Assembly: GCA_965249815.1 (NCBI GenBank)
Contig: CBDFMV010000003.1
Coordinates: 930,001-994,000, forward strand
Direction of reading: 5' to 3'
DNA from: JAJAZB01 sp965249815
Lineage (GTDB): Bacteria; Bacteroidota; Bacteroidia; Cytophagales; Spirosomataceae
DNA length: 64,000 nucleotides
Shown in pieces: positions 1 to 9,000 of this stretch. Under the pieces are notes generated by a model. That model had not been told where the DNA came from. It ran no database searches and saw nothing but the letters and a program-made list of their open reading frames with translations. Within the stretch, counting starts at the first letter, position 1. Each line of letters opens with the position of its first letter. The translations under genes were made by a program, and so were the position numbers.

Positions 1-294
1 ATCGGCGGGGGAATTCTGCTCAGTCCCGTCCTGCTACTGATGCACTGGGCGAAACTCAAACAAACAGCGGCGATTTCGGCCCTTTTTATCTTCGTCAATT
101 CCCTGTCGGGCCTGAGCAAATTGCTGCTGAAAGGCTACACGCCCGACGCCCAAACCCTCACCTGGCTGGCCGTGGCGCTGGCGGGTGGTCTGCTCGGCGG
201 CTACGTGGGGGCAAGGCGTTTCAACGTGCCGACGCTGCGCTACGCCCTGGCCACGGGCCTGCTGATTGCGACGCTGAAACTGATTTTTACGTGA
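1..294 (+). CDS. TauE/SafE-family permease, C-terminal part (5' end outside the window)
   Basis: The frame is open from the first base, so only the C-terminal third is present. The visible residues begin with a glycine-rich stretch (IGGGILLSP) followed by two hydrophobic segments around a GGLLGGYVGAR turn. This pattern is typical of the TSUP family of inner-membrane transporters for sulfite, organosulfonates or other small anions. The gene ends convergent to a molybdopterin-fold protein and lies close to the molybdenum cofactor genes moaADE, so a link to sulfite or molybdate chemistry is possible, but that is inference from context only. The substrate cannot be told from this fragment. Confidence 0.75.
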   Translation: MGGGILLSPVLLLMHWAKLKQTAAISALFIFVNSLSGLSKLLLKGYTPDAQTLTWLAVALAGGLLGGYVGARRFNVPTLRYALATGLLIATLKLIFT

Positions 295-301
295 GTTTAG
301 C

Positions 302-354
302 GTTCAGGGTTTAGCGTTTAGAGTGGAGACAACCCTAAACGCTAAACCCTGAAC
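302..354. repeat. Heptamer-built hairpin (20-bp perfect stem)
   Basis: Perfect inverted repeat: arms 302-321 and 335-354, loop 13 nt. Each arm reads as near-tandem heptamers (GTTCAGG, GTTTAGC, GTTTAGA). It fills the gap between two convergent genes and has no T-run, so it is not a classical intrinsic terminator, though it could stop or stabilise both transcripts. Confidence 0.85.
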
Positions 355-357
355 CAA

Positions 358-849
358 TTATTCCACCTTCCGCACCTCAATCGTTTTCAACCACTTCACG
401 TGCCGGGCACCGCTGATTGTGTCGGTCAGGCTGATGAGTACGAACGCGCCGTTTTTGCCGATGGGCTGGCCGTTTTCTTCAAAAAGAACCAGCACGCCGT
501 CGCCGGTGGGGTTGTTGAAAAGGTCGTTGTGGCTGAAAATCGCCGTGTAGCCGTCGGTGGCCGTGGCAACGACGAAATACCGGCCTTTTTCTTTCGGGTT
601 GGAAAGCTGAATCGCGGCCTGCTTCAGCACATCAGTCAGGCGGACGCCCCGGTAGCTGCCCAGGGTGGACCGCACCTCGCCCGAACTGCTGACAATCTTG
701 AAATCGCGGCCTTCCTGAACGGGTAACTGCTTCAGTGCTTCGACGGTCAGGGTCAATGGTTTCTCCACCAAGCCTTTGATCTCGACGGTTTCGGATTGGG
801 CAAACACGAAGCCCGGCAGGAAAAGCAGGGCGAAAACGAGGTTTTTCAT
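358..849 (-). CDS. Exported molybdopterin-binding-fold (SUOX-like) protein
   Basis: 163 aa with a clear signal peptide (residues 1-17, cleavage after FVFA). The mature part resembles the oxidoreductase molybdopterin-binding domain: an N-terminal VEIKGLVEKPLTLTVEAL strand-turn-helix, then a GEVRSTLGSYRGVRLTDVL segment, and a C-terminal SGARHVKWLKTIEV strand. No cysteine is visible at the position where sulfite-oxidase-type enzymes ligate molybdenum, so it may bind a different ligand or be a non-catalytic relative. It sits just downstream of moaA on the same strand (gap 58 nt), which suits a cofactor-related periplasmic role. Confidence 0.6.
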   Translation of the reverse strand: MKNLVFALLFLPGFVFAQSETVEIKGLVEKPLTLTVEALKQLPVQEGRDFKIVSSSGEVRSTLGSYRGVRLTDVLKQAAIQLSNPKEKGRYFVVATATDGYTAIFSHNDLFNNPTGDGVLVLFEENGQPIGKNGAFVLISLTDTISGARHVKWLKTIEVRKVE

Positions 850-907
850 TTTTTTTGAAAAGAATAGACCTGGCGTGGTAAGCGTGGCGCTGGCCCGCCG
901 GTGACCG

Positions 908-1906
908 TTAGCCGCCGATGGTCGTCATGGATTCGTGAACGGCGTCGGGGCGCAGGCGTTCGGCCTCGAAGCCGTCGCGGGGGCGGTTCTGGAAGGCTTC
1001 CAGAAACAATTCGCGCAGGCCGTTGTCCGAAAGCCCGGCACGGAGCAGGTCGCGGAGTTGCAGGCCGCCGTGCTGGTAAAGGCAGGTTTTTAATTCGCCC
1101 TGTGCCGTCAGGCGGATGCGGTTGCAGGTGCCGCAGAAGGTCCGGCTGAAGGCGGCGATAATGCCCAGGTTGCCCGCGTAGCCCGGCACCTGGTAGGTGG
1201 CGGCGGTGGAGAAGGCCGGGTCGGGCAATTTTTCAAGATTCGGGAAAAACTGCCGCAGCTCGGCCAGAATCCGGCGGTGATTCCAGGTGAGCGTCGGGTA
1301 GTGGCTGCCTTCGCCGTTGAAAGGCATTTCTTCGATAAACCGCACCGCCACGGGGTGTTCCCGCGTCAGCGCAGCCAGTGGCAGCAGATCGTCGGTGTTC
1401 TGGCCGTCCATCACGACGGCGTTGATTTTCACGTCGAAGTCCTGTTTCAGCAATGCGTCGAGGGTGCGCCGAACGGCGTCGAACTCGTCACGCCGGGTGA
1501 TTCTGAAAAACCGGTCGCGGTCGAGCGTGTCGAGGCTGAGGTTGACGCTCCGCACGCCCAATTCTTTCAATTCGGGCAGGTACGGTTCGGTCAGCACGCC
1601 GTTGGTCGTGATGGCGATTTCGTGCAAACCGTCAATGCCGCGCAGTTTTCGCAGGAAAGCCATCAATTCGTGCCGCACAAACGGCTCACCCCCCGTGATG
1701 CGCACCTTGCGGATGCCCAGCCCGGCCAGCACCCGCACGAGCCGCTCCATTTCCTCGAAACTCAGCACCTGTTTTTTGGGCAAATACCGCACGCCCTCGG
1801 CGGGCATGCAGTAAAAGCACCGCAGGTTGCAACGGTCGGTCACGGCCAGGCGCAGGTAACTCAGGGGCCGACCGTGGTTGTCGAAAAGCTGGGAAGGGGC
1901 AGACAT
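908..1906 (-). CDS. moaA: GTP 3',8-cyclase MoaA
   Basis: 332-aa radical SAM enzyme for the first step of molybdenum cofactor synthesis, the conversion of GTP to 3',8-cyclo-GTP. The N-terminal cluster motif CNLRCFYC places cysteines at residues 26, 30 and 33. The second, MoaA-specific cluster is formed by cysteines at about 258, 261 and 275 in CGTC and ELKTC. The protein ends in the family's typical Gly-Gly tail. GGEP and TTNG radical SAM motifs are also present. It is transcribed divergently from moaD across a 51-bp gap, so the Moco genes form a compact divergent unit. Confidence 0.97.
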   Translation of the reverse strand: MSAPSQLFDNHGRPLSYLRLAVTDRCNLRCFYCMPAEGVRYLPKKQVLSFEEMERLVRVLAGLGIRKVRITGGEPFVRHELMAFLRKLRGIDGLHEIAITTNGVLTEPYLPELKELGVRSVNLSLDTLDRDRFFRITRRDEFDAVRRTLDALLKQDFDVKINAVVMDGQNTDDLLPLAALTREHPVAVRFIEEMPFNGEGSHYPTLTWNHRRILAELRQFFPNLEKLPDPAFSTAATYQVPGYAGNLGIIAAFSRTFCGTCNRIRLTAQGELKTCLYQHGGLQLRDLLRAGLSDNGLRELFLEAFQNRPRDGFEAERLRPDAVHESMTTIGG

Positions 1907-1945
1907 AATTTAAGCGAAAGGTACGCCAAAAACGCGTTCACGCGT

Positions 1946-1953
1946 TACTTTTG
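1946..1953 (+). promoter_or_regulatory. Possible -7 element of moaDE
   Basis: TACTTTTG matches the Bacteroidota TAnnTTTG -7 element but no TTG is seen 18-21 nt upstream. It lies only 4 nt before the moaD ATG. If used, the mRNA would be leaderless or nearly so. Confidence 0.3.
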
Positions 1954-1957
1954 GGCT

Positions 1958-2206
1958 ATGGCTCACACGCTTACCATCGCCCTGTTTGGCATCACGCGCG
2001 ACATCGTCGGGGCGTCGATGCTCGAACTGAAGGTCGCCAAACCCACCGACGTGGGCGGCCTGCTCGACCGCCTCCGCACGGAGTACCCGCGCCTGACCGA
2101 GCTGCGCTCGCTGCTGGTGGCCGTCAACCAGGAGTACGCTGAACCCGGCCAGCCGTTGAAAAAAGGCGACGAAATCGCGCTCATTCCGCCCGTGGCGGGC
2201 GGGTAG
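1958..2206 (+). CDS. moaD: Molybdopterin synthase sulfur-carrier subunit MoaD
   Basis: 82 aa, the usual size for MoaD. It has a ubiquitin-like beta-grasp fold and ends in the diagnostic Gly-Gly (PPVAGG) that is adenylated and thiocarboxylated before sulfur transfer. The start at 1958 (MAHTLTIALFG) was chosen because the open frame further upstream runs antisense through moaA. It is followed after 11 nt by moaE, the catalytic partner, so the two are surely co-transcribed. Confidence 0.95.
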   Translation: MAHTLTIALFGITRDIVGASMLELKVAKPTDVGGLLDRLRTEYPRLTELRSLLVAVNQEYAEPGQPLKKGDEIALIPPVAGG

Positions 2207-2217
2207 ACTGATTTTCG

Positions 2218-2652
2218 ATGTTTGATTTACGAAGTCCGATTTTGATTCTCCTCACCGAAAACCCCATCGACGTGCCCGCCGTGCTGGCCCACGTGCAGGC
2301 TCCCGGCGCGGGGGCCATCGACGTGTTCATCGGCACCGTGCGCGACAACACGCAGCAAAAGCACGTCGTGCGGCTGGAATACGAAGCCTACGCGCCGATG
2401 GCCGTGAAAAAAATGGAGGAACTGGCCGCCGAAGCCCGTCGCCGCTGGCCCGTCGAAGCGCTGGCACTGGTTCACCGCGTTGGATTGCTGGCAATTGGCG
2501 AAGCCGCCGTGGTTATCGCCGTGGCCACACCGCACCGGGCCGAGGCCTTCGAGGCCTGCCGCTGGCTCATCGACACGCTCAAAGACGTGGTACCGATCTG
2601 GAAAAAAGAAGTTTTCGACGACGGCGACGTCTGGGTAGCGGCGCACCCGTAA
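2218..2652 (+). CDS. moaE: Molybdopterin synthase catalytic subunit MoaE
   Basis: 144 aa. MoaE takes sulfur from the MoaD thiocarboxylate to turn cyclic pyranopterin monophosphate into molybdopterin. Recognisable segments are GAIDVFIGTVRDNT, the YEAYAPMAVKKMEEL helix, the HRVGLLAIGEAAVVIAV strand and KDVVPIWKKEVF, which carries the conserved lysines of the active site. It is the second gene of moaDE and is convergent with the EEP-family gene across a heptamer hairpin. Confidence 0.96.
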   Translation: MFDLRSPILILLTENPIDVPAVLAHVQAPGAGAIDVFIGTVRDNTQQKHVVRLEYEAYAPMAVKKMEELAAEARRRWPVEALALVHRVGLLAIGEAAVVIAVATPHRAEAFEACRWLIDTLKDVVPIWKKEVFDDGDVWVAAHP

Positions 2653-2666
2653 AGGGAGTTTAAGGT

Positions 2667-2715
2667 TTAGCGTTCAGGTTTTTAGCTTGTTTGAATTGCC
2701 AACCCTGAACGCTAA
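2667..2715. repeat. Heptamer-built hairpin
   Basis: Arms 2667-2678 and 2704-2715 (12 bp perfect), loop about 25 nt. The left side contains degenerate heptamers GTTTAGC and GTTCAGG, related to those at 302-354. It fills the convergent gap between moaE and the EEP-family gene. Confidence 0.75.
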
Positions 2716-2717
2716 GC

Positions 2718-3836
2718 TCACCTCCCCACCCCATACACCGCCGAAATCGGGTTGTGGTCAGAAAAATGGACGTCGGAATGGGTGGTGAACTTTTCAATTT
2801 TTAAGTTTTTACTTTTCCTCCCCCCGTAAAACTGGTTGTCGATCCGAATGAATTTCGGCGAGCGGTTATAGGTAAAGCCGAAGCCGCGCCCGGCGTCTTC
2901 AAAGCCGTTGCGCAGGACGTTTCGCAGCCGCCCGTAGGCCAGGCCGTAGGGCGTTTCGTTCAAATCGCCGCAGAGGATGACGGGGTGCGGACTCTGCCGA
3001 ATCAATCGCTCGACTTCATCAATCTGCTTTACCCGCGCCTGGAAGCCCCGCTTCAACTGCCCTGCAATGCCGCGTGTTTCGGTTTCGGCCCCTTCGAGAC
3101 TGCGCTGGCGGAGCACTTTCCCCACCCGGATGCCCATCGAATACAACTGCACGTTGATGATGCGCAGCGTATCGCGGCCCCGCACGAGGTCGACCACGAG
3201 GTAGCCGTTGGTCGAGGAAAAGGCCTTCGCTCCGCGCGGCAACAGCGGGTACCGTGAAAAAATGGCCACGCCGATGAAGCCCTCGGTTTTATCATTCAAC
3301 AACACCGAATGCACGTAGCCCGCCTTTTTCAGGCGATTGCGGGTGCGAAACACCTGCAACTTGTTCGGCTCGTCCCAGTTGTAAAATTCCTGAAAGCACT
3401 TCACGTCGGCGTCGAAGTTGGTGACCCAATCCACCATCGGCGCGGCAACCTGGGTTTCCTGGCGAGTCGTGTACGCTTCCACGTCGAAATACCGCACGTT
3501 GTAGCTGAGCACGTTGAGCGGCCGGGTGGTGCTGAGCGCGTCGTGGGATGACTTCCAGGCCACCGTGCGCTTCCAGAACGGCCACCCCAGCAGGAGTACC
3601 GCCAGCGGAAACCACGCCCGGCGCGGCTCCGCCAGCAACCAGAAAACAAAGGCCAGCCCCAGAAGGCCCATTGCCACGGGCAACGAGAGCATGAGAAATC
3701 CCGCCAGCCAGTGTTCAACCCGCAGGGTGTAGCTCAGGGCATACACGCCGAGGGTGTACACGCTCAGCAGGACGGTCAGGAAATAAAGCGGGAAAAGCAG
3801 CCAACCGCGTTGCCGGGGCCGTGGTTTCATGGGCAA
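2718..3836 (-). CDS. Membrane-anchored endonuclease/exonuclease/phosphatase-family protein
   Basis: 372 aa. The first ~95 residues contain three hydrophobic segments. The remainder is an EEP domain: LNVLSYNVRYFD (strand 1, metal-binding Asn), KCFQEF (catalytic Glu), ILCGDLNETPYG (catalytic Asp/Asn) and C-terminal FSDHNPI (catalytic Asp-His). Membrane-tethered EEP proteins of this layout are common in Bacteroidota. The substrate (phosphodiester in a lipid headgroup, nucleotide or nucleic acid) cannot be told. It is read as a single gene, convergent with moaDE. Confidence 0.85.
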   Translation of the reverse strand: MPMKPRPRQRGWLLFPLYFLTVLLSVYTLGVYALSYTLRVEHWLAGFLMLSLPVAMGLLGLAFVFWLLAEPRRAWFPLAVLLLGWPFWKRTVAWKSSHDALSTTRPLNVLSYNVRYFDVEAYTTRQETQVAAPMVDWVTNFDADVKCFQEFYNWDEPNKLQVFRTRNRLKKAGYVHSVLLNDKTEGFIGVAIFSRYPLLPRGAKAFSSTNGYLVVDLVRGRDTLRIINVQLYSMGIRVGKVLRQRSLEGAETETRGIAGQLKRGFQARVKQIDEVERLIRQSPHPVILCGDLNETPYGLAYGRLRNVLRNGFEDAGRGFGFTYNRSPKFIRIDNQFYGGRKSKNLKIEKFTTHSDVHFSDHNPISAVYGVGR

Positions 3837-3951
3837 TTGGACAGTAGGTAGTTTAGGACGGCCAATTCAACCGCCGACAGCCGCCGTAGAACACATAAAA
3901 CGCCGTCGCGTTTCTGTAAACCGTAAACTGCCTGCCGTGAACGGCCAAACC

Positions 3952-3982
3952 TTGCCTGATTCGGAAAAAAGACTTACTTTTG
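3952..3982 (+). promoter_or_regulatory. Promoter of rimP-nusA-infB
   Basis: TTG at 3952-3954 and TACTTTTG at 3975-3982 with a 20-nt spacer match the Bacteroidota sigma-A promoter (TTG, 19-21 nt, TAnnTTTG). Transcription should start near 3989, about 70 nt before the rimP ATG. Confidence 0.7.
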
Positions 3983-4000
3983 CGGCGGTTTTTCACTAAG

Positions 4001-4028
4001 AAAGAGGGGCGAAGCACTCCTCTTTTTT
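4001..4028 (+). terminator. Leader terminator-like hairpin upstream of rimP
   Basis: A 7-bp stem (AAAGAGG 4001-4007, CCTCTTT 4019-4025) with an 11-nt loop runs into a T-rich tract. It lies between the predicted promoter and the rimP start, so it would act as an attenuator rather than an end-of-operon terminator. Confidence 0.6.
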
Positions 4029-4058
4029 GTTTGTTTATTTTTCCGATAGGCGCCGCGC

Positions 4059-4547
4059 ATGGAATCCCAAACGGAGGTTTTACGGGCAAAGATAGCCGAA
4101 CTGCTCCAGCCCCTGCTGGCCGGTGGGAAGTATTTCATCGTGGAGTTGCGGGTGAGCGACTCCCGCTCGAAGACCAAAATCACGGTGCTGCTCGACAGCG
4201 ACGCGGGCATCAGCATCGACGAATGCGCCTCGGTGAGCCGCCAGTTGGGGCATCGTTTGGAGGAACTTAACGTGATTGAAAACGCTTACACACTGGAAGT
4301 TTCTTCCCCTGGCGTTGATTTCCCGTTGACCTTCCCGCGACAGTACCCTCGGCACGTTGGCCGGACGCTCGTCGTCAGCCTGCGCGACGGCTCGACCCGC
4401 ACCGGGCAACTGGAAGCCGTGCAGGACGACCACCTGCTGGTGCTCGAAGAAACCCTCCGGGGAAAAAAGAAGACCCTCGCCGCCGAACCCACCGCCGTGC
4501 CGTTTGGCGATATCGATCATAGCCAGGTGCTGATTTCGTTTCGATAA
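4059..4547 (+). CDS. rimP: Ribosome maturation factor RimP
   Basis: 162 aa, normal for RimP, which helps assemble the 30S subunit. Family landmarks: SKTKITVLLDSDAGISIDEC, the YTLEVSSPGVDFPL strand-turn that is the most conserved part of RimP, and a C-terminal SH3-like barrel (GQLEAVQDDHLLVL). It is first in the rimP-nusA-infB operon, the order conserved across most bacteria. A promoter and a terminator-like hairpin lie in its leader, so the whole operon may be attenuated. Confidence 0.95.
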   Translation: MESQTEVLRAKIAELLQPLLAGGKYFIVELRVSDSRSKTKITVLLDSDAGISIDECASVSRQLGHRLEELNVIENAYTLEVSSPGVDFPLTFPRQYPRHVGRTLVVSLRDGSTRTGQLEAVQDDHLLVLEETLRGKKKTLAAEPTAVPFGDIDHSQVLISFR

Positions 4548-4628
4548 AAGACCTTGCGTGGGTTGCCGGACGCTTTTCGGGCGGTTGGTGGCCCTTTCAT
4601 TTGTAAAACAAAGTAGCTGTTTACGGAC

Positions 4629-5873
4629 ATGAATAGTTCCGAACTGATTTCGTCCTTCGCCGACTTTGCGAAGGAAAAAAACATTGATCGTCCGACGATG
4701 ATCAAGATTCTGGAGGACGTGTTCCGGACCATGATTCGCAAGAAATTCGGGGCCGATGAAAACTTCGACGTCATCATTAACCCCGAAAACGGTGACCTGG
4801 AAATGTGGCGTACCCGCGAAATCGTGGACGACGACTCCGAAGACATCTGGGATTTTGACAAAATCCCCCTCGCCGAGGCCCGCAAAATCGAGCCAGATTT
4901 CGAGGTGGGCGAAGAAGTGGCCGAATCGGTGAAACTCGACGATTTTGGCCGTCGTATCGTGCAAACGGCCCGGCAGACGCTCATCCAGAAAGTAAAAGAC
5001 CTGGAGAAAGAACTGCTGTACGAAAAATACAAGGACCAGGTCGGCGACCTCGTCACGGCGGAAGTGTACCAGATTCTGGGCCGCGAAATTATCTGCCTCG
5101 ACACGGCGGGCAACGAACTCAGCCTCCCCCGCGGTGAGCAGATTCCGAAAGACCGTTTCCGCAAGGGCGAAAGCCTGAAGGCGGTCATTTCCAAAGTAGA
5201 GATGATCAACGGCACGCCGAAAATCATCCTCTCGCGCACGTCACCGATGTTCCTGGAGCGTTTGTTTGAGCAGGAAATTCCCGAAGTGTACGACGGGCTG
5301 ATCATGATTCGCAAAATCGTCCGCGAGCCGGGCGAACGCGCCAAAGTGGCCGTGGAATCGTACGACGACCGCATCGACCCCGTCGGGGCCTGCGTGGGCA
5401 TGAAGGGCAGCCGGATTCACAGCATCGTGCGCGAACTGGAAAACGAGAACATCGACGTCATCAATTACACCGAAAACCTCGACCTCTACATCAGCCGCGC
5501 GCTGAGTCCGGCCAAGCTGACGACCATTAACATCGACCGCGATTCCAAGCGGGTTTCGGTGTTTCTGAAACCCGACCAGGTGTCGCTGGCCATCGGCAAG
5601 GGTGGGCAGAACATCAAACTGGCCGGACGGCTCATTGGCATGGAAATCGACGTGTTCCGCGATGTGGAGGGCGTCGTTGACGACGAGGACGTGGATTTGT
5701 CGGAATTCAGCGACGAGATCGACGAATGGATCATCAACGAATTCCGCCGCGTGGGCCTCGATACGGCCAAGCAGGTGCTGGCCCTGGCGAAAGAAGACCT
5801 CGTGCGCCGCACCGAACTCGAAGAAGAAACCGTCGGGGAAGTCCTCGACATTTTGCGGCAGGAGTTTGAATAA
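4629..5873 (+). CDS. nusA: Transcription termination/antitermination factor NusA
   Basis: 414 aa. Order of domains: N-terminal RNA polymerase-binding domain (residues ~1-130), S1 domain (~140-200, GDLVTAEVYQILGREI), then two KH domains (~230-345) with GMKGSRIHSIVREL and IGKGGQNIKLAGRL as their GxxG loops. A short acidic helical tail with one helix-hairpin-like repeat follows; the paired C-terminal acidic repeats of E. coli NusA are absent, as is usual in this phylum. It lies 81 nt after rimP and is followed by infB after 141 nt that hold a small hairpin. Confidence 0.96.
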   Translation: MNSSELISSFADFAKEKNIDRPTMIKILEDVFRTMIRKKFGADENFDVIINPENGDLEMWRTREIVDDDSEDIWDFDKIPLAEARKIEPDFEVGEEVAESVKLDDFGRRIVQTARQTLIQKVKDLEKELLYEKYKDQVGDLVTAEVYQILGREIICLDTAGNELSLPRGEQIPKDRFRKGESLKAVISKVEMINGTPKIILSRTSPMFLERLFEQEIPEVYDGLIMIRKIVREPGERAKVAVESYDDRIDPVGACVGMKGSRIHSIVRELENENIDVINYTENLDLYISRALSPAKLTTINIDRDSKRVSVFLKPDQVSLAIGKGGQNIKLAGRLIGMEIDVFRDVEGVVDDEDVDLSEFSDEIDEWIINEFRRVGLDTAKQVLALAKEDLVRRTELEEETVGEVLDILRQEFE

Positions 5874-5905
5874 GGTGAGGGCGTAGGTTGTTGGGGTAAT
5901 TCGGT

Positions 5906-5954
5906 TACTGAGTTATTGCCACATCAATCCCCCCACCCCCTGTTTAACTCAGTA
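5906..5954. repeat. Small heptamer-type hairpin between nusA and infB
   Basis: Arms 5906-5915 and 5945-5954 (10 bp perfect), loop 29 nt. The left flank shows 7-8 nt near-repeats (GTAATTCG, GTTACTGA, GTTATTG). It lies inside an operon, so it more likely affects mRNA stability or relative expression than ends the transcript. Confidence 0.55.
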
Positions 5955-6014
5955 GCAATTTTCAACGGATCAACCACAACACATTTGACCGATCGCAATT
6001 CTCAACCCCAACAC

Positions 6015-9000
6015 ATGGCAGAAGATCTGACAATGCGACTCAGCCTGGCGGCTAAGAAAATCAACAGAGCCACGTCGGCCATTGTTGAACGTCTGTCTGC
6101 CAAAGGGATTAAAGTCGAAAACAACCCCAACACCAAACTGACTCATGACCAGTTGCAGGTGTTGGCCAAGGAATTCAATGCGCCTGACCTGCTCGCGCAG
6201 GAAGTCCGTCGCCCCGCGCCCGAACCGGTGGCTGCCCCCAGGCCCGCCGACAATCCGGTCCTTTATTTCCGCGAAACCCGGCCTGACGCGGCCCAACCCG
6301 CCGCGCTGCAACCCACCGCCGTTCGCCCGATTCCGGTTGCCGAACCGCAGCCGGTGGTGGCTCCCGCTCCGGCAGTCCCGGCGGCTCCCGTTGCGGCAAC
6401 GCCCGCCCCGGAAGCAAAGCCGGAACCCAAAGCCGAACCCCAACCCACCGCCGACGATGCCCGCCTGCCGGGCCTGAAGGTGTTGGGAAAAATCGATCTG
6501 GACGCCCCGCGTCAGGAAAGCCGCCCGGCAGAACCCACCCGTCCGTCAGTTGCCCCGGCTCCCAAACCGGAACCCCAGCCGACGGTGGTCCAGCCCGTTG
6601 CAACCCAACCGCCCGCTCCGCAATCCACTCCGGCACCCGAAGCAACACCGCAACCCGTTGAGGCGAAAGCCCCGGTAGCGCCCCCGACTACGGTTCCCGC
6701 CCCGTCCCAGCCGCCCCGCCAGGAGCCGCCCAGGCCGCAGCAACCCCGCCAGCCGGAAGCGCAGCGACCCGCCCAAAGTCCGGCCAATCCGGTTTCAACC
6801 CCACCAGCCCAGCCGCCTGCGGCCCCGCCGATGCCCGAAAAAGCACCCGAACCCGAACTGATTGAAGCGAAAGCCGACCGGTTGCAGGGCCTGAAGGTGT
6901 TGGGCAAAATCGAACTGCCCGTCAACAACGGCCGTGGCGGCGGTGGCGGCAACAACGGTCGCAACCCCGTGGCTTCGTCGGACAACCGCGACAAGAAAAA
7001 ACGCAAGCGCATCAACAAACCTGAAGGAGCCAGCGATCGTCCCGGCCAGCAGCGCCCCGGCGGCGGTGGCGGCGGACCGCAGGGTGGTTCCGCGCCGGGC
7101 CAGGGCCAGGGCGGTAACCGTCCGCCCCAGCAGGGGCAGGGCAACCGCCCCGGCGGTGGCCCCGGCAACCGGCCCAATCAGGGGACGGGTACGGGCACCA
7201 ACGCCGGGGCACCGCGCCCCGGTCGGCGCGAGGAGCCATCGGAAAAAGAAATTCAGGACCAGATCAAGGCCACGATGGCCCGCCTGGCGGGCGGTGGCAA
7301 CCGGCCCAACTTCGGGGCCGATCGCCGCCGTGACCGCCGCCGCACCCGCGCCGGTGAACGCGAAGCGCAGGAACTTCAGGCGCAGGAGGAATCCAAAAAC
7401 CTGAAGGTGACCGAATTTATTTCGGCCAACGACCTGGCTTCGCTCATGAACGTGTCGGTCAACGAGGTCATCTCGATCTGCATGAACCTGGGCATGTTCG
7501 TGTCCATCAACCAGCGCCTCGACGCCGAAGCCATCACCATTATTGCCGATGAATTCGGCTACGCGGTGCAGTTCGTTTCGGCAGAAGAAGAAACTGAGGC
7601 CGCTCTGGTGGAAGTCGACGATGCGCCCGAAGACCTGCTGCCCCGTGCGCCCATTGTGACCATCATGGGCCACGTCGACCACGGCAAAACCTCGCTGCTC
7701 GATTACATCCGCCGCACCAAAGTGGCGGCGGGCGAAGCGGGCGGCATCACCCAGCACATCGGTGCCTACGACGTGGAAACCGATTCGGGCAAGCGCATCA
7801 CGTTCCTCGATACGCCGGGTCACGAAGCCTTCACGGCCATGCGTGCCCGGGGTGCACAGGTGACCGACGTGGTCATTATCGTCATCGCCGCCGACGACAG
7901 CGTGATGCCCCAAACCCGCGAGGCCATCAACCACGCCCAGAATGCCAACGTGCCCATCGTGTTCGCCTTCAGCAAGGTGGATAAAGCCGGGGCCGATACC
8001 GAGAAGATTCGCCAGGAACTCGCCCAGATGAACCTCCTCGTCGAAGAGTGGGGCGGCAAGTACCAAACCCAGGAGATTTCGTCGAAATCCGGCCTGGGCG
8101 TGGCTGATTTGCTCGAGAAAGTACTGCTCGAAGCCGAATTGCTCGAACTGAAAGCCAACCCCAGCAAACGCGCCACGGGGGCCGTCATCGAAGCCTCGCT
8201 CGACAAGGGCCGGGGTTACGTCACCACGATTCTGGTGCAAACCGGTACCCTGCGCGTGGGCGACGTGATGCTGGCCGGCGCGCACTTTGGCCGGGTAAAA
8301 GCTATGTTCGACCACCGGGGCCAGAAAATGAAGGAAGCTGGGCCATCGACGCCCGCCCAGGTGCTGGGCCTCAACGGTGCCCCACAGGCCGGCGACAAAC
8401 TCAACGGCGTGGAAGGCGAACGCGAAGCGCGCGAAATCGCCAACAAGCGCGAGCAGATTCTCCGCGAGCAAAGCCTGCGCACCCGCAAGCACATCACGCT
8501 CGAAGAAATCGGCCGCCGCAAGGCCATCGGTACGTTCCGCGAACTCAACGTCATCGTCAAAGGCGACGTGGACGGTTCGGTGGAAGCCCTCAGCGACTCG
8601 CTGCTCAAGCTCTCGACCGAAGAAGTGCAGGTGCGCATCGTCCACAAAGGGGTGGGGCAGGTTTCCGAATCCGACGTGTTGCTGGCTTCGGCCTCCGACG
8701 CCATCGTGGTGGCTTTCCAGGTGCGCCCATCGGTCAACGCCCGCCGCATTGCCGAGCAGGAGCAGATCGAAATCCGCACCTACTCGATTATTTACGACGC
8801 CATCAACGAGGTGAAAGACGCCATGGAAGGGCTGCTGGCCCCGACGATGGAAGAAAACGTGACGGCCACCATCGAAGTCCGCGAAGTCTTCAAGATTTCC
8901 AAGATTGGCACCGTGGCCGGTTGCTACGTCACCGACGGCACCATCAAGCGCAACAACAAGGTGCGGGTGCTCCGCGACTTCGTAGTGATCCACGACGGTG

